The notes under the pieces: model-generated
What the model was told of the DNA's origin: nothing
Seen by the model: the letters and a program-made list of their open reading frames with translations, nothing else
Databases searched by the model: none
From: Leptospira kanakyensis
GTDB taxonomy: Bacteria > Spirochaetota > Leptospiria > Leptospirales > Leptospiraceae
Direction: 5' to 3'
DNA length: 64,000 nucleotides
Assembly: GCF_004769235.1 (NCBI RefSeq)
Contig: NZ_RQFG01000005.1
Location: 1 to 64,000 of the forward strand
Program-made: the position numbers and the translations under genes
Shown: piece by piece, positions 1 through 10,421 of the stretch
Numbering within the stretch: position 1 is the first letter of the stretch
How the letters are laid out: each line of letters opens with the position of its first letter

Positions 1-416
1 TCACTCAATCACCGTTTCACCATCATTGGGAATGTACACTCCACGTCAACCAACTATTGTAAAAATTGTCCCGGATTATGAGACATTTTGCATTTTTTTT
101 ATGAGAAAAGACCAAGCCTTCAGCAAGGAAAAAAGACCAGAAATGTCTCAAATGGATTATGTCGCATCGGATTTGGCGAGGATGCGAAAGATAAATTGAA
201 CAATCGTTATGTCTAATTAAATTAAATAAGCATGATATACTAATACATTTACGAACATATCGTAAAGTTTGGGAGACAAACCAAACCAAACCAAAGATTC
301 TCATTCTTCCCAAACAACAAACACCTGTCCATAGTTCGCAAAACTCATGCTTGGTTTTAAATTTCTATCGCAAAACAGTTGACTCAAACTATTGTTATAC
401 TAATGGTTAAATAGCC
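1..416. other. Intergenic region with inverted and direct repeats
   Basis: I find no convincing gene here. The stretch holds a perfect 10-bp inverted repeat (TGAGACATTT at 79-88, AAATGTCTCA at 141-150). Between the arms lie two copies of AAAAGACCA (106-114 and 131-139) and a small CCTT/AAGG stem (117-120, 125-128). The rest is AT-rich. It could be an untranslated leader, an RNA gene or the remnant of a mobile element, and the sequence does not decide between these. Confidence 0.4.
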
Positions 417-989
417 ATGCGAGAAAATAATCAGAACCAAACCAGAGAATTGTTATTTAGAAAGAATCAAAGCGGTAGATTAAAAACGATCTTACTCACG
501 TTTTTACTAATCAATTCATTCGGATTATTTTTCTGCAAAGAGGAAACCAAAGAATCGGGAGTAATCCCCCTCTCCTTGGCATCCATCGTTATAGCAAAAG
601 AATCCGAAGAGCAGGATCGAATCAACCAGTGTACAGGAAACATACCTGGCATTGCTTGCACAACGGTTATCAGTCAATACCCAGCAAACCTTCGCCAGGT
701 AGAACTTTACGATTCGGGAAATCGTATTTCTCAAGTGGAAGTAACAGGTGTTCCTATCATAAAAGCAGATTGCACTACTTATTACCAAATCAATTGGGGA
801 AACAGCGCCCCCTATTCTAGTACTAGATTATATCTAAAGACAACAGATGGTGAAATTTGTGGGATTGGTTGGGAAACTCAAGATGGCAAAAGAACTAACA
901 AATTGCTCGACTTATTAGGGTCAGAAAAGGAACTAAAGTCTGTGACTGAAATCAATGCAAATGGTATGACATTAAAATTCTACCGTTAA
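417..989 (+). CDS. Hypothetical lipoprotein
   Basis: A 190-residue protein that I do not recognise. Residues about 22-40 form a positively charged then hydrophobic stretch ending FGLFFC, which fits a relaxed spirochaetal lipobox, so the mature protein would be lipidated at that Cys. The remainder is soluble, with several cysteines that could form disulphides outside the cytoplasm. The N-terminal region before the hydrophobic core is long (over 20 residues) and ATG 417 has no clear ribosome site, so the true start may lie a little downstream. It converges with the chemoreceptor gene that ends at 1058. Confidence 0.65.
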   Translation: MRENNQNQTRELLFRKNQSGRLKTILLTFLLINSFGLFFCKEETKESGVIPLSLASIVIAKESEEQDRINQCTGNIPGIACTTVISQYPANLRQVELYDSGNRISQVEVTGVPIIKADCTTYYQINWGNSAPYSSTRLYLKTTDGEICGIGWETQDGKRTNKLLDLLGSEKELKSVTEINANGMTLKFYR

Positions 990-1057
990 AATTTTCCATC
1001 AATAACATTCACTTTTCAAGGAAATCAAAAGATAATTTTTATTTCCAAAAGTAGCTT

Positions 1058-2818
1058 TTATATTTTAAACTTCTTAATTTCCTGATTTAAAGTTTTTGCT
1101 AGTTCACTCAATCGATTTGCGGCTTCTTTTACAGCAGATACTTCTGATAACTGAGAATCCGAGGAAACAGAAACTTCTTTTGTACTTTCGTTGATAATGT
1201 TAGTTAACTCAATCAATTGAACCGTGTTAGCATTGAGTTCTTCTGTGCTCGCGGATATTTCTTCTGTGGTTGAGGAAACGCCGTGAATTTCATCATTCAC
1301 TTTCTTAATGGCAGAAATAATCAATTGGAATGTATTCCCTACAACATTCACCATTTCTACGCCAACGCCGACATCCTGATTTCCTTTTTCCATCATCTGA
1401 ATGGATTCAAGTGTGTTCTTTTGGATTTCATCAATGATCACGGAAATTTGTCTAGTGGCTCTTTCTGACCTTTCTGCTAACTTTCTAACTTCATCGGCAA
1501 CGACAGCAAAACCTTTTCCTTCCTCTCCTGCACGAGCCGCCTCTATTGCTGCATTGAGAGCTAATAGGTTCGTTTGGCTTGCGATCTGATTGATCGTTTC
1601 CACAATTTGTCCAATTGCTTTAGAGTTTGCACCAAGAGTATTAATACTCGAAGAGATTCCATTGACTGAGGAATTAATAATCTCCATTTGATGAATTGTT
1701 TTTTTTACGATGTCTTGACCTTCCTCGACTTTTTCCAAAACACCATTTGATAATTCCGAAACCACATAAGTTGCTTCAGCAATTTTCGCGATCGCAAGAG
1801 TATTTTCTTCTACCGCAGATTTGTTTTCAGAAAATGCTTCCAATTGGGTATTTGACTTACTGCGCACTGTAGTCATTGATTCTGATATAGTAGCAGCAAC
1901 ACTTGCAGAACCTTCTGCACTTTCGATCAACTGATCTGCCGATTGCAGAACTTCATTTGAAGATTGAGAAACAACCTGAATCATTGTTCGCAAACTATTT
2001 GTCATCTGATCAAAATCAGTAAGAAGTAATCCAATTTCATCTTTATATAGATGATTTGACTTTGATGTTAAATCACCTTCTCTTGCTTTTCCGATGAGTG
2101 ACTTCACATGATCAATCTTACGCGCAAAAATAGCCGCAAAAAAATAAGAAAAAACTAACGAAATGACGGAAGCAAATATGGCACCGAAAAAGAATAAGTA
2201 GGATAATGACTTAAGGCGCTCTTCATAAAAAATGGCCTCTCTCCCCCCAGAGCCAACAATCCAATCCCAAGGTTGATAATAGATCTGATAGGCAATCCAA
2301 GAATGAGTTGGTTCTTTTCCCTCTTGCCATAATTCATAAACTAGTTTTCCGGTTCTTTCCTTATTGGACCAAGTGTCTCGAACTGTATATTTTCCGTCGA
2401 CTTGGTAATCCCAGAGATTAACACCTTCAATGTTAAAGGGGTTCATCGTAAAAACACCATTCGGTTGAGAGGCCCAAACCCTCATGTCCAATTTGGCAGA
2501 CATTTTTCCTTTGGACAAGTCGCGGACCCCATCGGAACCTTTCGGTCCCAAAATATAGATCCTAGCCTTTTCCTGGGCATCTGGTAAACTTATTTTTCCG
2601 GCTTTTACATCTTCATTCAATAAATCGATCACTGCCACGGAATCAGTTGCCAAGGTTTTAAACAGCTCTCCACCAAGATTTACGATTTGGCTTTTTGCAG
2701 ACTGATAGACGAGATAAAAAATTGGGCCAAGTACTAAATTGAGAACAAAAAAAATGAAGATCATCAACTGAGTGCGGATGCTAAGAGAATAGAGTTTATG
2801 AAGAATTTGTTTTAACAT
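1058..2818 (-). CDS. Methyl-accepting chemotaxis protein with single Cache sensor
   Basis: A 586-residue transmembrane chemoreceptor. An N-terminal membrane segment (about 17-37) is followed by a periplasmic region of about 150 residues whose WDYQ...[18 protein letters not shown] pattern is typical of a single Cache domain of the sCache_2 type. A second membrane segment (about 205-230), a HAMP-like linker and a long cytoplasmic helical domain follow. The signalling tip contains the hallmark [20 protein letters not shown]. It should bind a small extracellular ligand and control CheA. The ATG at 2818 gives the start. The ligand cannot be told from sequence. Confidence 0.93.
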   Translation of the reverse strand: MLKQILHKLYSLSIRTQLMIFIFFVLNLVLGPIFYLVYQSAKSQIVNLGGELFKTLATDSVAVIDLLNEDVKAGKISLPDAQEKARIYILGPKGSDGVRDLSKGKMSAKLDMRVWASQPNGVFTMNPFNIEGVNLWDYQVDGKYTVRDTWSNKERTGKLVYELWQEGKEPTHSWIAYQIYYQPWDWIVGSGGREAIFYEERLKSLSYLFFFGAIFASVISLVFSYFFAAIFARKIDHVKSLIGKAREGDLTSKSNHLYKDEIGLLLTDFDQMTNSLRTMIQVVSQSSNEVLQSADQLIESAEGSASVAATISESMTTVRSKSNTQLEAFSENKSAVEENTLAIAKIAEATYVVSELSNGVLEKVEEGQDIVKKTIHQMEIINSSVNGISSSINTLGANSKAIGQIVETINQIASQTNLLALNAAIEAARAGEEGKGFAVVADEVRKLAERSERATRQISVIIDEIQKNTLESIQMMEKGNQDVGVGVEMVNVVGNTFQLIISAIKKVNDEIHGVSSTTEEISASTEELNANTVQLIELTNIINESTKEVSVSSDSQLSEVSAVKEAANRLSELAKTLNQEIKKFKI

Positions 2819-3125
2819 ACTTTAAAGGTTATCGTTTGATTTATGAGAAAACAATTTCTTCCTATGAAATGAAAGTATTTTTTTAAGATCTTTGCTTTTA
2901 TTAATCCACAAAGAAAGCCCAAAGGCAATTTCGTTTAAATACCAAGAAGAATATGATACTTCCCTGCAATATTTGTAAATAATAGATTTACTAACATTCC
3001 TACTTTCCCTGAGTAAGAGACATAGATTCGAGTCATTGACCAGCTTTCAAATAACGATCTCTCAAAATTTACGAGGGAAAATAATTACTTTTACATTCGT
3101 TTAAAAAAAATTTCAAAAGGTAATT
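2819..3125. other. Intergenic region between two chemoreceptor genes
   Basis: About 300 AT-rich bases separating two minus-strand chemoreceptor genes. No ORF, RNA gene or clear terminator was seen. It should carry the promoter of the gene starting at 2818, but no confident -35/-10 or sigma-28-type pair stands out. Confidence 0.4.
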
Positions 3126-4955
3126 TCAAAACCGAAACCTGGAAACAATTTTTTCCATAGAATCAGAAACCTTTTGCAAACGGTTTGCTTCCTCCGAAAT
3201 TTCACCGAAAGTCGTTGAGATTTGAGAATGATTTTCCCATAACTCTTGCAAATTGGTATTGGATGTTTCCGTGTAAATGGTTTGTAACTCCATCTCTCCC
3301 GTGATTTTTTCCGCATCGAATTGAAATTCTCCAACAAGGTCTTTGAGAGATTTCACATTGTCAGAACTCGTTCCACTGGTTCGACCGAACATTTGAACTA
3401 CCCTAGAAATCTCTTCAAATTTAGATTTCACATCTTCATTGGTGGAGATGATTTCTTTCATAGATTCCAAACTTTCTTTAGAGGCAGCTTGGGATAATTT
3501 TACAACACGTTTGATTTCCTCTATATTTTTAGCTGTTTCATCTGCAAGGCGAGAGACTTCTCCCGCAACTACAGCAAATCCTCGTCCCATGGAACCTGCA
3601 CGTGCAGCCTCAATGGATGCATTTAAAGAAAGTAAGTTCACCCGATCCGATATATCTTCTACGATAGAGATAGCGGCTTTGATATTTTCGCTCATCTGGT
3701 TCATCATTTCAACTTTTTCATAGGCGGACTGGATGGCGGCTTTTGCCACCTTTACCGTTCCAATCGAATGCACTGTGTTTTGAGCCAACTCATCTGCTTT
3801 TTTAGAAAGATTGGTCATCTCTTCTGTAACTCGAGTGAGTTCTGTCGCTAAAAAATTAGTTTTGTCTTTTTGGGAAAGTACACGTTCATACGTTGCCTTG
3901 GATAAACTTTGGATCTGACCTACTGACTCAAAAGTAGAATCAAGTTTGTTTTTTTCTGATACAACTTGTGAATCAATCAATCCACCTTTATCCAAAATGA
4001 TTTTTGAAGTTTCGGAAAGTGAAACTGCTTCCTGTTTTGCGGTTTGAAAGTACTTCCGTAACGAATCCATAAATAAGTTTAATTTGGTAATGGTATGGCT
4101 TAGGTTTGTTGCCGAGAGTTGGGGAATGGTTTCTGCTAGTTCCCCTTTTGATAGTTTTTCAATCGAATGGTTTAAATTTCCAATATCATCTTTTAAAGAT
4201 TTACTACCAACATAAGCTGCATAAATCATAATCACAACCATCATTCCAAACACTATGGGCATTTGATAGAACCAATAGGGAGACCTGAAATCTGCGAGAA
4301 GGATGAGAAACAAATAATAACCAAAAGTCAACATTGGCAATAAAGCGACAGCAATCATGGTAAAAAGATTTCTTTGAAAAACGCCGAAAATTCGAAATTT
4401 AGATTCGTCCAAAAGGATTTCAGCCAAAACTTTTGCCTTTAATACAGGACTCAAATACACTTCTGTTTGGAAATAAAATGCATGGTAGATGATTGGCATA
4501 AGCATCATACAAGCATAGGGCAATGCCATGATTTCTTTCCATGGGAGATCCAAAACTGTCACAGCAAAAAAAGAAAATCCAAAGATGGAAACGGTCCAAC
4601 GAATGAGGATGACCTTTCCTTCCCAATGAGGATGTTCGAGTAATCCTTTTTTTAAACCAACTAAAGTATTATAGTCATTTTCTTTGGAATAGTCCAACAA
4701 TCGTTTGAGTCTTTTGTTTCGAAGGGTTATCCCCACAACCAAAGGAACAAGGGATAAAAGAGTTCCGATGATCGCAAGATGGATGAGAGTTTCTGAATCA
4801 AAACTTGATGCAAATAAACAGAAGTTGATGAAGTAAGGAAAAATTAATAAGTATAAGGGAGCTTCAATGGCAACTGTCAATTTTCTAATCAATCGATTCT
4901 CTGTCATTTGCCGCACACCCGCCTTCTGATTTGTCAATATTTTAGGAAATCCCAA
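3126..4955 (-). CDS. Methyl-accepting chemotaxis protein, multi-pass N terminus
   Basis: A 609-residue chemoreceptor. The first ~270 residues contain about six hydrophobic segments with only short loops, and no periplasmic ligand domain is apparent, so sensing may be within the membrane or through a partner. The C-terminal half is a coiled signalling domain with tip [20 protein letters not shown]. The start is uncertain. TTG at 4955 has an AGGTGA-like ribosome site about 7 bases upstream; an in-frame ATG at 4907 gives a protein 16 residues shorter but has no good site. The gene follows the metallophosphoesterase on the same strand after a 90-base gap. Confidence 0.9.
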   Translation of the reverse strand: MGFPKILTNQKAGVRQMTENRLIRKLTVAIEAPLYLLIFPYFINFCLFASSFDSETLIHLAIIGTLLSLVPLVVGITLRNKRLKRLLDYSKENDYNTLVGLKKGLLEHPHWEGKVILIRWTVSIFGFSFFAVTVLDLPWKEIMALPYACMMLMPIIYHAFYFQTEVYLSPVLKAKVLAEILLDESKFRIFGVFQRNLFTMIAVALLPMLTFGYYLFLILLADFRSPYWFYQMPIVFGMMVVIMIYAAYVGSKSLKDDIGNLNHSIEKLSKGELAETIPQLSATNLSHTITKLNLFMDSLRKYFQTAKQEAVSLSETSKIILDKGGLIDSQVVSEKNKLDSTFESVGQIQSLSKATYERVLSQKDKTNFLATELTRVTEEMTNLSKKADELAQNTVHSIGTVKVAKAAIQSAYEKVEMMNQMSENIKAAISIVEDISDRVNLLSLNASIEAARAGSMGRGFAVVAGEVSRLADETAKNIEEIKRVVKLSQAASKESLESMKEIISTNEDVKSKFEEISRVVQMFGRTSGTSSDNVKSLKDLVGEFQFDAEKITGEMELQTIYTETSNTNLQELWENHSQISTTFGEISEEANRLQKVSDSMEKIVSRFRF

Positions 4956-5045
4956 GAGGCTTCACCTATTTTCATATTTTTTCTTATGAAAACAAAACTA
5001 AGCTATCGTTCAGGATTCGTTTTGTATCTCAACCGAAAGAGTAAA

Positions 5046-6245
5046 TCATTCAGTAGGTTGGAGTTCTAAAACAGAAATTTCGGATGGTGCACCCAATCGG
5101 AAAGGAGGTCCCCAATACCCAGTACCTCGACTCACATAAATTTGTGTGTTTTTGTAACGATGGAGTCCTGAAACAAATTTTTGAGCAAAATAAATCAAAA
5201 TATTTCCCGGGAAAAATTGTCCGCCATGGGTATGTCCGGAAATTTGTAAATCGAATCCAACTTTATTAGCTTCATAGATGCTATTGGGTTGGTGGGCGAG
5301 TAGAATCTTATAATCACAAGATTCACCACCTTCCATGGCTCGCTTAGGGTCTGTTTGGTGGGATTTAATCATAGATCCAGCAGTTAGATCGGTCACTCCA
5401 GCCATAAGCAACTTAGCATTGCCCACAGCCAAGGTTTGGTTCGCGTTGAGTAAAATATGGATTCCTAATTTTTCAATTTCTGGTAACCAAGAAAGAACTC
5501 CCGAATAGTATTCATGATTCCCAGTCACATAAAACGTTCCATATTTGGATTTGATATCAGCGAGCGGCTTTAGATGGTGTTTGAGAGTGGCTGCGGGCCC
5601 ATCCACCAAATCTCCAGTTATCACAACCACATCTGGAGTTTGTGAATTGATTTTACTGACAACACGGCGGAGAAACTTTTCTTTAATGGTGGATCCAATG
5701 TGAACATCCGAGATTTGCACAATTTTAAACTCACGCAAATCAGGATGTAAATCCTTTACAGGAATTTTAACTCGTTTGTATCGCAAACGAACATGGGCAT
5801 TATAAAAACCAAGAGAACTGAGAGCCGTTGCCAGGGCAATGGTAGAGAAAGCCAAACTAAAGTTTTTTACTTCAGTCACGCCATCGATGGGAAATCCAAA
5901 CCGGAGCAAACTGGAAAACAAAAATTGAGAATACTGGGTGATGATTCCTAAGTCCACCAGACGAAGTAAATCCATGAGGAGGACCAAAGTGAACAGAATG
6001 GAAAAAAATCCAAAGTTGGTGAAGGTGACATAGGCAAAAAAAGTTTGGGTTTTTTCTCGTTTGGAGATCCGGCTCATTACATAAGTCAGCGGAACGAGGA
6101 GAACCAGTGCCCCAATTCCAAATAAAATCAACGTAACTACGGGTCCATTCAGTGAAAGTCCTGAGATTAAACGAAAGGTAGAATAATAATAGATAAATCC
6201 GAGTAAGGATGTCAGAACGGACAAAAATAGGAAGAATGCTTTCAA
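5046..6245 (-). CDS. Membrane-anchored metallophosphoesterase (calcineurin-like)
   Basis: A 399-residue protein with four predicted membrane helices in the first ~150 residues and a calcineurin-like phosphoesterase domain after them. Metal-binding motifs are all present: ISDVHIG, ITGDLVDG, VTGNHEYY and SGHTHGGQ. This layout matches the YkuE/YaeI-type membrane phosphoesterases, some of which act on lipid-linked phosphate, but the substrate cannot be assigned here. The start codon is TTG at 6245, with an AAAGG-like site upstream. It lies head to head with the malate:quinone oxidoreductase gene, which begins 71 bases away. Confidence 0.88.
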   Translation of the reverse strand: MKAFFLFLSVLTSLLGFIYYYSTFRLISGLSLNGPVVTLILFGIGALVLLVPLTYVMSRISKREKTQTFFAYVTFTNFGFFSILFTLVLLMDLLRLVDLGIITQYSQFLFSSLLRFGFPIDGVTEVKNFSLAFSTIALATALSSLGFYNAHVRLRYKRVKIPVKDLHPDLREFKIVQISDVHIGSTIKEKFLRRVVSKINSQTPDVVVITGDLVDGPAATLKHHLKPLADIKSKYGTFYVTGNHEYYSGVLSWLPEIEKLGIHILLNANQTLAVGNAKLLMAGVTDLTAGSMIKSHQTDPKRAMEGGESCDYKILLAHQPNSIYEANKVGFDLQISGHTHGGQFFPGNILIYFAQKFVSGLHRYKNTQIYVSRGTGYWGPPFRLGAPSEISVLELQPTE

Positions 6246-6315
6246 TCAAATTACCCTAACCTTTGGACAGGGCGGAATTCAGGAAAGTTGCAGTTATTTT
6301 TATAGAAGGTTTAGG

Positions 6316-7839
6316 ATGAAAGAAAAAGATACAGTTCGAACGAAGTCCGATGTGATACTCATCGGTGCAGGAATTATGAGTGCCACACTAGGAGTTCTTT
6401 TGAAAGAACTTGCTCCCCACCTAACAATTACCGTACTAGAAAGATTGGATGCAGCAGCAAGGGAAAGTTCCAACGCTTGGAACAATGCGGGTACCGGACA
6501 TTCTGCATTTTGCGAATTGAACTATACAATCGAAAACGAAGATGGATCCATCCAAACAAAAAAAGCCCTGCAAATTGCGGAATGGTTTGAAATTTCAAAA
6601 GAATTTTGGGCTTACCTTGCTGGTACCAAACGAATTTTAGATGCCGATGAATTCATCCATTCCGTCCCTCATTATAGTTTTGTTTGGGGGGAAGAAAATG
6701 TATCTTTCCTTAAAAAACGTTTTGAAGCCCTAACCAAATATGAGCTTTTTAAAGACCTAGTTTACACAGAAGATAAGGATACCTTAACTGAATGGCTTCC
6801 ACTCGTGATGAAAGGCCGAGAAAATTCAGAACCATTAGCGGCAACCAAGATGGAACTGGGAACCGATGTGAACTTTGGAACATTGACAAGGGCTATGTTT
6901 CGGTATTTAGAAAGTTTTCCCGATGTCCATGTACATTACTTTGAAGATGTAAAAGATTTGGAACGTGGGGAAAATGGATTCTGGCACCTAACTTCGAATA
7001 ATATTCAAACACATGAAAAAGAACATCATGAAGCAAAATTTGTATTTATTGGTGCTGGTGGGGGAAGTCTTCCCCTCCTAGAAAAATCGGATATCCCAGA
7101 GGCCGCTGGGTTCGGAGGATTTCCTGTGAGTGGGCAATGGTTACGTTGTCGCAATCGTGATGTGATCAAACAACATTTTGCAAAAGTTTACGGGAAGGCC
7201 AATGTGGGATCTCCTCCTATGTCTGTTCCTCATTTGGATACAAGAATCATTGAAGGGAAAAAAGAATTACTTTTTGGGCCTTACGCTGGTTTTACGACAA
7301 AATTCTTAAAAAAAGGATCGTACTTAGATTTGGTAAAGTCATTAGAGTTTGATAATATTTTTCCAATGTTATCTGCAGGAATGCACAACTTACCTTTAAC
7401 AAAATATTTAATCAGCCAAGCCATGCAGTCCCATGAAGACCGTATCGACGCTCTTAGAGAATACTTTCCTGAGGTAAAATCGGAAGATTGGGAATTGGTA
7501 GTGGCAGGACAAAGAGTTCAAGTCATCAAAAAAGATGAAGAAGAAGGTGGGGTTTTGGAATTCGGAACAGAAGTGGTTTCGGCAAAAGATGGATCTCTCG
7601 CAGCCCTTCTGGGAGCAAGTCCAGGTGCTTCCACCTCTGTTTCGATTATGTTAGAAGTGTTGGCCGATTGTTTCCCTAAAGAAATGCAATCCGATGAATG
7701 GAAATCTAAATTAAAAACAATGATCCCCAGTTTCGGGGAATCAATGAAAGAAGATCCTGAAGTTTGTATATCCAGCAGGAAAAAAACGGAAGAAATTTTG
7801 GAATTAAACCAAGGAGCAGGTGTTAGCTCCCGGGTCTAA
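6316..7839 (+). CDS. mqo: Malate:quinone oxidoreductase
   Basis: A 507-residue FAD enzyme that oxidises malate to oxaloacetate and passes electrons to the quinone pool at the inner face of the membrane. The N-terminal dinucleotide fold VILIGAGIMSATLG (about 13-26) and the family signature NAWNNAGTGHSAFCELNYT are clear, and the length is normal. It gives the organism an NAD-independent malate step in the TCA cycle, which fits with the citrate synthase and 2-oxoglutarate dehydrogenase genes elsewhere in the window. Confidence 0.96.
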   Translation: MKEKDTVRTKSDVILIGAGIMSATLGVLLKELAPHLTITVLERLDAAARESSNAWNNAGTGHSAFCELNYTIENEDGSIQTKKALQIAEWFEISKEFWAYLAGTKRILDADEFIHSVPHYSFVWGEENVSFLKKRFEALTKYELFKDLVYTEDKDTLTEWLPLVMKGRENSEPLAATKMELGTDVNFGTLTRAMFRYLESFPDVHVHYFEDVKDLERGENGFWHLTSNNIQTHEKEHHEAKFVFIGAGGGSLPLLEKSDIPEAAGFGGFPVSGQWLRCRNRDVIKQHFAKVYGKANVGSPPMSVPHLDTRIIEGKKELLFGPYAGFTTKFLKKGSYLDLVKSLEFDNIFPMLSAGMHNLPLTKYLISQAMQSHEDRIDALREYFPEVKSEDWELVVAGQRVQVIKKDEEEGGVLEFGTEVVSAKDGSLAALLGASPGASTSVSIMLEVLADCFPKEMQSDEWKSKLKTMIPSFGESMKEDPEVCISSRKKTEEILELNQGAGVSSRV

Positions 7840-7868
7840 GGTCACAATCGAAGATCGAAAATAATATC

Positions 7869-7913
7869 TTATTGAGCTTTTAAAAAACTAGTTCTTTTTT
7901 CTAAGCTCAATAA
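7869..7913. terminator. Inverted repeat between convergent mqo and OmpA-family genes
   Basis: Arms TTATTGAGCTT (7869-7879) and AAGCTCAATAA (7903-7913) form a perfect 11-bp stem around an A/T-rich loop with runs of A and T. It lies just after mqo and covers the last codons of the convergent OmpA-family gene. It plausibly stops transcription from either side, although the long loop and lack of a classical T tract after the stem make it unusual. Confidence 0.45.
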
Positions 7914-9138
7914 CTACTTTTTCTTTAGAGTCCACATTATACATGGCGGAACCTTGTGTGGAATCGATAATCCTTTTGGAATTCACACCCTTTTCACGAA
8001 GCACTCGCGATATGGCTTGGGAACGTTCAAATCCTAAATCATAATTTTCATAATTTCCAGGAACATCTTCCCTAAACGGAGTTGTATAAGTAATCACCTG
8101 CACATCAAAATCTTTGTATTCATTTTCTAAACTTCGGGCAATTGCATCTAATCTTGCTCGACCTTCTAAATGGATCCGACTTGTTGGCAAATCAAAGATC
8201 TCACTCGCAAGGAATACAAAACGATCTAGTTTGTTCTCCACTACTGGTTCTTTTGTTTGGATTGGAATTTCTGGACTAACTGAATCGACAACCTTCGTTG
8301 TTTTGATTTCAGGTTCTGGAGTATTTGAACCCAAAAGGGAGAAGGATACCCCCATACCAAATTTTACAAAAGTTTCTTCGAAATTTCCTTTGTTTCTAAA
8401 ACCAGAATTAGGTGCTTCATATCGAACCATATATACATTCGAATGTTCCACTTCAGCGTTTAAGAAAAATCGATGGTTTACATGGTATCTAATCCCTAAC
8501 GCACCAAATACACGATTGGTGGCTCCCCCATGTTTGTATTCGTATCCCGATCCACCACCTACTCGAAAATAAGGATCTGTTGGATTATTGGGTTGGAAGT
8601 GAAAAAACAAACTTAAATCTGCCGAAGGCGCAGAAAATATTTCCCTTTTCCTTTGCAGTGCCAAACCGTAAATTTCACCTTCATTTAATCGCCTAAGCAA
8701 TGTTCCATATTCAGGTGATGCTAGAGCAAAAAGTGCAATGTCCCTTTGGTCTACAGTTCTAAATTTTGATGCAGTAATTGACTGGTAGGATGCAGAAAGT
8801 CCGATCCCAACATATCGAAAGAGCCCATATTCAAATCCTAACTCACCTACATTACTAGAAAGTTGAGTTTGGTTTTTGACAAGAGTTTGCAAAATATAAT
8901 GATTTGCGAAATTAGATGTGAGAGTTGTGTAGGGGGAATTGACGACCAAATTAGTAGGAAAATTATTTTCTTCTACTTTTTTCTCCATGGTTCCAGAATT
9001 TGCACCAATCCCTCCACCCCCGTTCCCATATAGAATCAATTTTCCGCGGTCAAAACCTTGGCTATAAAGGAAGGAAAAACTGGAATGAAGTAAAAATCCG
9101 GACAAAATAAGAAAAAATTTCCAATTCATTTTCTGCAT
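7888..9138 (-). CDS. OmpA-family outer membrane protein
   Basis: A 416-residue protein with an N-terminal signal peptide (hydrophobic to about residue 26). The aromatic, Gly-rich middle (about 60-270) looks like an outer membrane beta barrel. A C-terminal OmpA-like domain (about 305-416) shows the RLDAIARSL and RSQAISRVL...GV..KRI patterns that bind peptidoglycan. It would link the outer membrane to the cell wall. The start ATG at 9138 gives a proper signal sequence. No exact orthologue name is claimed. Confidence 0.85.
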   Translation of the reverse strand: MQKMNWKFFLILSGFLLHSSFSFLYSQGFDRGKLILYGNGGGGIGANSGTMEKKVEENNFPTNLVVNSPYTTLTSNFANHYILQTLVKNQTQLSSNVGELGFEYGLFRYVGIGLSASYQSITASKFRTVDQRDIALFALASPEYGTLLRRLNEGEIYGLALQRKREIFSAPSADLSLFFHFQPNNPTDPYFRVGGGSGYEYKHGGATNRVFGALGIRYHVNHRFFLNAEVEHSNVYMVRYEAPNSGFRNKGNFEETFVKFGMGVSFSLLGSNTPEPEIKTTKVVDSVSPEIPIQTKEPVVENKLDRFVFLASEIFDLPTSRIHLEGRARLDAIARSLENEYKDFDVQVITYTTPFREDVPGNYENYDLGFERSQAISRVLREKGVNSKRIIDSTQGSAMYNVDSKEKVVIELRKKN

Positions 9139-9193
9139 GAGTGATTTTGAAAAGTATCAGGTGTTAAATCAAGCCTAAATTTTTTTCGAATCA

Positions 9194-9221
9194 TGTCACA
9201 AACCATAAGGGCAATCTCGTC
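9194..9221 (+). promoter_or_regulatory. Candidate ECF41-type promoter
   Basis: TGTCACA (9194-9200) and CGTC (9218-9221) are separated by 17 bases and lie 19 bases before the ATG at 9240. As I recall, ECF41 sigma factors recognise TGTCACA in the -35 region and CGTC in the -10 region with about this spacing. The gene pair that follows encodes an oxidoreductase and an ECF41-like sigma factor, so this would be an autoregulated promoter. A GAGGT ribosome site (9230-9234) follows. Confidence 0.75.
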
Positions 9222-9239
9222 CTTATCACGAGGTAGAAA

Positions 9240-10421
9240 ATGAAACCAAAAATACTCATTCTCGGCGCAGGGTATGCAGGAATTATCGCTGCAAATCGTT
9301 TAGACAAACAAGTGAAAGATGTCGAAATCATTTTAATTTCGGAATCTTCAGGATTTCAAGAAAGAATTCGTTTCCATGAAATTGCCTCTGCTGGGCAAAA
9401 AAAAGAAAGAAACATACGGGATCTTTTACGAACAAACGTTAGCTTCTTACAAACAAAGGTTACTGGAATTTTTCCAAAAGAAAAAAGGATACAGGTGGAA
9501 GGAAGTAACCAAAAAATCAATTACGACTACTTGGTCATTACCTTAGGGAGTTCAGGGATTCGTCAGATGAATCCAAACGAAAATTCAATCCAATCGAATG
9601 GGGCTGTTTCTGAATTTCTAAAAAAGAAAGATCATTCAAAAATTCAGAACCTATGTATTGTTGGTAGTGGACTCACTGGCATAGAAATGGCTACCGAATG
9701 GAAACACTTTTATCCAAAATCGAAAGTGACAATTGTAGATAAAAATCCATTTGCTTCATCCTTTTCTAAACAAGGAAGAGACTATATAAAAAACTTTTTT
9801 GTAGAAAATAACATCCAAATTTTGGACCAAATGAATATAAAAGGAATCGAGGAAAATGAAATTCGTTTTGAAAACAAAACAAAACTCTCCTTTGATTGTA
9901 TTGTAAATTGTACCGGATTTCAAAGTCCAAATTTACTTAAAGAATCCGGATTCAAAACCAATTCACAAAATCAAATCTATGTAGATGCTTTTTTACGTTC
10001 TTTTGAATTTCCTGAAGTTTTTGTTGCCGGTGATTCCGCTTATTTAGAAAACTCTATTTTACGTATGGGTTGTGTGACCGCATTGCCGATGGGAGCCTAT
10101 GTGGCCGATCACCTAGCCAATTTAATTAGTGGGAAAAACTTATCTCCTTTTTCATTTCAGTTTTTTGGAAGATGTGTTTCTCTTGGTAGAAAAGTCGGGA
10201 TGATTCAATTGACAGAAGGAAATGATAAACCAAAAGAACAAATCATCAAAGGAAAATGGGGAGCCATCGTAAAGGAAATGGTTTGTAAATTCACAATTCT
10301 TTCGCTGGTTTTGGAGAAAAAACTTCCATTTAGATTTTATTTTTGGCCTAAAGGAAATCCAATCAAAGGGAAAAACAAATTAATTCCAGAATCAATTCCT
10401 GTAGGAAACTTGGTCACATGA
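9240..10421 (+). CDS. NAD(P)/FAD-dependent oxidoreductase (NDH-2-like)
   Basis: A 393-residue pyridine nucleotide-disulphide type flavoprotein. FAD-binding ILGAGYAGIIAANRL is at about 6-20, the second dinucleotide fold CIVGSGLTGIEMA at about 137-149, and the FAD-contacting EVFVAGDSAY near 260. It resembles type II NADH dehydrogenases, but the quinone and membrane-binding region is not clear. Its stop overlaps the start of the ECF41-like sigma factor by 4 bases, so the two are translationally coupled. This matches the known linkage of ECF41 genes with oxidoreductases. It is probably the main target of that sigma factor; its substrate is unknown. Confidence 0.85.
   Translation: MKPKILILGAGYAGIIAANRLDKQVKDVEIILISESSGFQERIRFHEIASAGQKKERNIRDLLRTNVSFLQTKVTGIFPKEKRIQVEGSNQKINYDYLVITLGSSGIRQMNPNENSIQSNGAVSEFLKKKDHSKIQNLCIVGSGLTGIEMATEWKHFYPKSKVTIVDKNPFASSFSKQGRDYIKNFFVENNIQILDQMNIKGIEENEIRFENKTKLSFDCIVNCTGFQSPNLLKESGFKTNSQNQIYVDAFLRSFEFPEVFVAGDSAYLENSILRMGCVTALPMGAYVADHLANLISGKNLSPFSFQFFGRCVSLGRKVGMIQLTEGNDKPKEQIIKGKWGAIVKEMVCKFTILSLVLEKKLPFRFYFWPKGNPIKGKNKLIPESIPVGNLVT

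Noticed and set aside
1..60. Short minus-strand frame ending in TGA at positions 1-3 as the end of an upstream gene
   Set aside because: It is open for only about a dozen codons before another stop, with no recognisable protein.
23..313. 96-residue minus-strand ORF at the left edge
   Set aside because: No family resemblance, no ribosome site, and its composition looks like translated AT-rich noncoding DNA; the region is better described by repeats.
379..404. TTGACT followed by TATACT before the first lipoprotein gene, as a sigma-70 promoter
   Set aside because: The spacing is only 11 bases, too short for a -35/-10 pair.
2826..2836. ACGATAA upstream of the first chemoreceptor as a sigma-28 promoter
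   Set aside because: It is about 11 bases from the ATG and no TAAA lies at the required distance.
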